From assembly GCA_039815505.1 (NCBI GenBank), contig JBCBZE010000124.1, positions 1-8,898 of the forward strand: 8,898 nt of DNA, written 5' to 3'. Positions 6,576-8,898 of the stretch are shown here, piece by piece. The stretch's first letter is position 1. Each line of letters begins with the position of its first letter. The position numbers and the translations under genes were made by a program. Under the pieces are notes generated by a model. It was not told where the DNA came from, searched no databases, and saw only the letters and a program-made list of their open reading frames with translations. The DNA is from CANLWN01 sp039815505. GTDB lineage: Bacteria; Bacteroidota; Bacteroidia; Flavobacteriales; Flavobacteriaceae.

Positions 6576-8450
6576 TTACTTTAATTTAAAAATGAAGGAC
6601 TCTAAAGGATCTAAATCTACGCGCATTCTGCCAAGGTTATTCTTTATTTTTAAACTGGTTCCCTGTTCCCCATAGAGTTGGTCCCTTACTTCATAACTAC
6701 CTGTTTTAAGATTCCAAATTTTTACAATTTCCTCTGGAATACCCAGTTCAAAACCATAGCGTTCGTTAGCGTCAAAATTAGCTACAACAATGAGTTTTTC
6801 TTCTTCTGACCAGCGCACAAAGGAAAGTACACGGTGGTTATAATATTCGGTATGCTCCCGGTTGAAATAGTGAATATCCTGATATTCGCCCATCAACGCA
6901 CTACTATTGAAGGTAAAATTCAATAAGCGTTTATAGAATTCACGTAAATTTCTCTCATCGGCAGAAAGTTGGCCTCCGTCAAATTTTTTATCATTTATCC
7001 AGCGTTGGTGGTTAGGTACGCCAATATAATCAAAAATAGAAGTCCGGGTAGGTCTCCCAAACCCCGCATCCTCTGCTCCCGGTTCCCCAACTTCTTGACC
7101 AAAATAGATCATGGTAGGAGATGTACTTATCGTTGCCGAAACCACCATCGCCGGCTTTCCTTTTTTGGCATCACCGGCAAAATCAGGACTTGCTATACGT
7201 TGCTCATCATGATTTTCAAGAAAGTGAAGCATATGATGTTCTATATCTTTCAGTCCATCTTGTACAATAGGTAAATGGTCTGTCCAACCATGTCCCTGCA
7301 TTATATGTTTTAAGGAATCATAAAGTTCAACTTTATCATATAAATAATCCATTTTCCCCTTATGGATATAATCTCTATACAGATTTGGGTTATATACTTC
7401 TGCCAATAGGAATGCGTCTGGATTTCTCATCTTAATATTGGAATTCATATAACTCCAAAATTCCACAGGTACCATTTCGGCCATATCAAAACGAAATCCG
7501 TCCACCCCCATCTCTAACCAGTACATGGCAATATCCTTAAATTTTTTCCATGAACCAGGGATATCTTTTTGGGACCAAAACGTATGATGTTCTTTATATC
7601 CTTTAGTACCAAAATCTTCTGGAAGTGATTCAAAATCATGGGAGCCGTCCGGACGAACACCATAATTTATTTTTACGGTTTCGTACCAGTCGTTAAAATG
7701 CGGTTGTGCCAAACGAGAACCATTTCCCGTCCATTTGGCAGGGTTCTCCTTAAATTTTCCATCCGCAGCGGAATGCAATGCCCCTCCAAGGGGCAGGTAG
7801 TCATTTTCCCATTCGGGTACTCGGAAAACCTCATTGGGTACATAATAGAAATCATTGTTGCGTTTATATTCCACAGAGGTATCGTCGCTTGTCCCAAAAG
7901 GTTCGGAACCTTCTGGTGTGGATCTGCCTTCGTAATTTCTGGCAACATGATTGGGAACAATATCTATGAGTATTTTTAAACCGGCATCATGCGTGCGCTT
8001 TATCAGACTCTTGAATTCACCCAGTCGTTCAGCCGGGTTTTCGGCCAAATCGGGATTAACGTTGTAATAGTCCTTAACGGCATATGGAGAACCGGCACGA
8101 CCTTTTACGATGTCTGGGTCATCATTGGATATTCCGTAGTTGGTATAATCTGTAATGACATCATGATGTGGCACACCGGTATACCAGATATATGTAACTC
8201 CAAGATCTTTGATTTCCTTTAAGGCTTTATCCGTAAAATCATTGAACTTACCTACGCCATTTTCTTCTATGGTACCCCATGGTTTATTGGTGGTATTGGT
8301 ATTTCCAAAAAGCCTGGTAAAAACCTGGTAAACCACTTCCTTTTGATTCTTATTTGGTTCCCTCTCCATTGTTTTTACTTCTTCCTTTTCCGATTTACAT
8401 GCTGAGCAAAGTAATGCAAGAGCAACAAATAGAACAGAAAATCGTTGCAT
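6576..8450 (-). CDS. GH13 alpha-amylase-family glycoside hydrolase, lipoprotein
   Basis: A 624-residue secreted enzyme. The N terminus is a lipoprotein signal ending LLCSAC, with Cys18 as lipidation site, followed by KSEKEE; such acidic residues after Cys resemble the Bacteroidota surface-export signal, so outer-surface display is likely. A GH13 barrel follows with the conserved regions: DIVPNH (163-168), GFRFD (318-322, Asp322 the probable nucleophile), LLAEV (348-352, Glu351 the probable acid/base) and ENHD (412-415, Asp415 the transition-state stabiliser). A long domain B lies between about 169 and 300. A beta-sheet domain C forms the last 90 or so residues. All catalytic residues are present, so it should cleave alpha-1,4-glucans or related oligosaccharides; exact specificity is open. 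It starts directly after the GH65 stop (TAGATG, no gap), consistent with a starch/maltodextrin operon. Confidence 0.95.
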   Translation of the reverse strand: MQRFSVLFVALALLCSACKSEKEEVKTMEREPNKNQKEVVYQVFTRLFGNTNTTNKPWGTIEENGVGKFNDFTDKALKEIKDLGVTYIWYTGVPHHDVITDYTNYGISNDDPDIVKGRAGSPYAVKDYYNVNPDLAENPAERLGEFKSLIKRTHDAGLKILIDIVPNHVARNYEGRSTPEGSEPFGTSDDTSVEYKRNNDFYYVPNEVFRVPEWENDYLPLGGALHSAADGKFKENPAKWTGNGSRLAQPHFNDWYETVKINYGVRPDGSHDFESLPEDFGTKGYKEHHTFWSQKDIPGSWKKFKDIAMYWLEMGVDGFRFDMAEMVPVEFWSYMNSNIKMRNPDAFLLAEVYNPNLYRDYIHKGKMDYLYDKVELYDSLKHIMQGHGWTDHLPIVQDGLKDIEHHMLHFLENHDEQRIASPDFAGDAKKGKPAMVVSATISTSPTMIYFGQEVGEPGAEDAGFGRPTRTSIFDYIGVPNHQRWINDKKFDGGQLSADERNLREFYKRLLNFTFNSSALMGEYQDIHYFNREHTEYYNHRVLSFVRWSEEEKLIVVANFDANERYGFELGIPEEIVKIWNLKTGSYEVRDQLYGEQGTSLKIKNNLGRMRVDLDPLESFIFKLK

Positions 8451-8898
8451 CTAGGCGGTTATTAGCTTGTTTGGTTCAATCACCAATCGTTCCCCATTGA
8501 CACGTATGGACATTTCCTCTTTACCTTCTAATTCAAAACTCGTATTTTCACTGGTTACCTTGACTTTTAAAATCCTATTTCTAAAATTGATTTTAAACGA
8601 ATAGGCTTTCCACTGCTCAGGAATTCTGGGCGTAAAGGATAATTTATCATCCACGATACGCATACCCCCAAAACCTTCTACAATACTCATCCAGGTTCCC
8701 GCCATTGAAGTAATGTGCAAACCTTCTTCTACTTCTTTATTGTAATCGTCCAAATCTAATCTAGACGTTCTTAAATAAAACGTATAAGCCTGTTCCATGC
8801 GACCCAGCTTAGCCGCCTGGATACTATGGACGCAAGGTGAAAGTGAAGATTCATGCACAGTGAAGGGTTCATAAAAATCAAAATGTCTTTCCAATTCT
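8451..8898 (-). CDS. GH65 family disaccharide phosphorylase (maltose phosphorylase-like), C-terminal part
   Basis: About 149 open residues run in from the right edge; the N-terminal domain and most of the barrel, including the catalytic Glu, are outside the window. What remains has the strongly conserved end of the (alpha/alpha)6 barrel: FYEPFTVHESSLSPCVHSI, where the H-x-SSLS segment lies near the phosphate site in the family, then LDLDD, EEGLHITSMAGTW and GFGGMR. A beta-sandwich C-terminal domain with SFTPRIPEQWKAYSFKI follows. GH65 phosphorylases split an alpha-glucosyl disaccharide with phosphate into beta-glucose 1-phosphate and glucose. Maltose is the likely substrate given the amylase next door, but trehalose, kojibiose or nigerose cannot be excluded from this fragment. 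In flavobacteria a beta-phosphoglucomutase gene often precedes it; that would lie beyond the edge. The stop abuts the amylase ATG. Confidence 0.92.
   Translation of the reverse strand, partial: ELERHFDFYEPFTVHESSLSPCVHSIQAAKLGRMEQAYTFYLRTSRLDLDDYNKEVEEGLHITSMAGTWMSIVEGFGGMRIVDDKLSFTPRIPEQWKAYSFKINFRNRILKVKVTSENTSFELEGKEEMSIRVNGERLVIEPNKLITA

Noticed and set aside
6566..6577. AGAAGAGCTTCT near the amylase stop as a terminator hairpin
   Set aside because: The stem is only five pairs with a two-base loop and no T-run follows on the minus strand.
7638..7979. Overlapping open frames on both strands within the amylase domain B
   Set aside because: They are frame shadows of the GH13 gene, whose reading frame is intact with all catalytic motifs.

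Overview
The window looks like a chromosomal segment of a marine-type flavobacterium (Bacteroidota, family Flavobacteriaceae). The evidence is AT-rich DNA, no Shine-Dalgarno-like sites before the starts, one Bacteroidota-style -7 box (TATCTTTG), lipoproteins with Bacteroidota-like signal peptides, and protein types typical of that group. Nine genes fill almost all of it. Eight are on the minus strand and one (tspO) is on the plus strand. No tRNA, rRNA, CRISPR array, insertion sequence or phage gene was seen.

Left block (1-3377, minus, transcribed right to left): diphosphomevalonate decarboxylase (mvaD), a mevalonate-kinase-type GHMP kinase, a UbiA-family membrane prenyltransferase, then the first 122 residues of a nitrilase-family hydrolase cut by the left edge. 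This is an isoprenoid operon: two mevalonate-pathway enzymes plus an enzyme that would use a polyprenyl diphosphate. The 73-bp gap between the first two genes holds a perfect 10-bp inverted repeat. The other joins are tight (10 bp, and a TAATG stop/start overlap).

Middle (3378-3944): a short divergent control region, with a -7-like box pointing at mvaD, and tspO, a five-helix TspO/MBR membrane protein read rightward from a TTG codon. Its stop codon overlaps the stop of the convergent DUF1697 gene in a shared CTAG.

Right block (3941-8898, minus): the C-terminal part of a GH65 disaccharide phosphorylase cut by the right edge, a GH13 alpha-amylase-type lipoprotein, a glycerophosphodiester phosphodiesterase lipoprotein, an HI0933/YhiN-family flavoprotein and a DUF1697 protein. 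Joins are 0, 42, 2 and 2 bp, so this reads as one co-transcribed string. The first two belong to maltodextrin/starch use: the amylase would cut glucans outside the cytoplasm, and the phosphorylase would split imported disaccharides. The last three have no obvious link to starch and may simply ride on the transcript.

Most of the window is well-known gene families. I see no convincing new multi-gene system. The points most worth checking are the inverted repeat inside the isoprenoid operon, the substrate of the UbiA enzyme, the missing phosphomevalonate kinase, the nitrilase coupled to the UbiA gene, and the overlapping convergent stops with no visible terminator.
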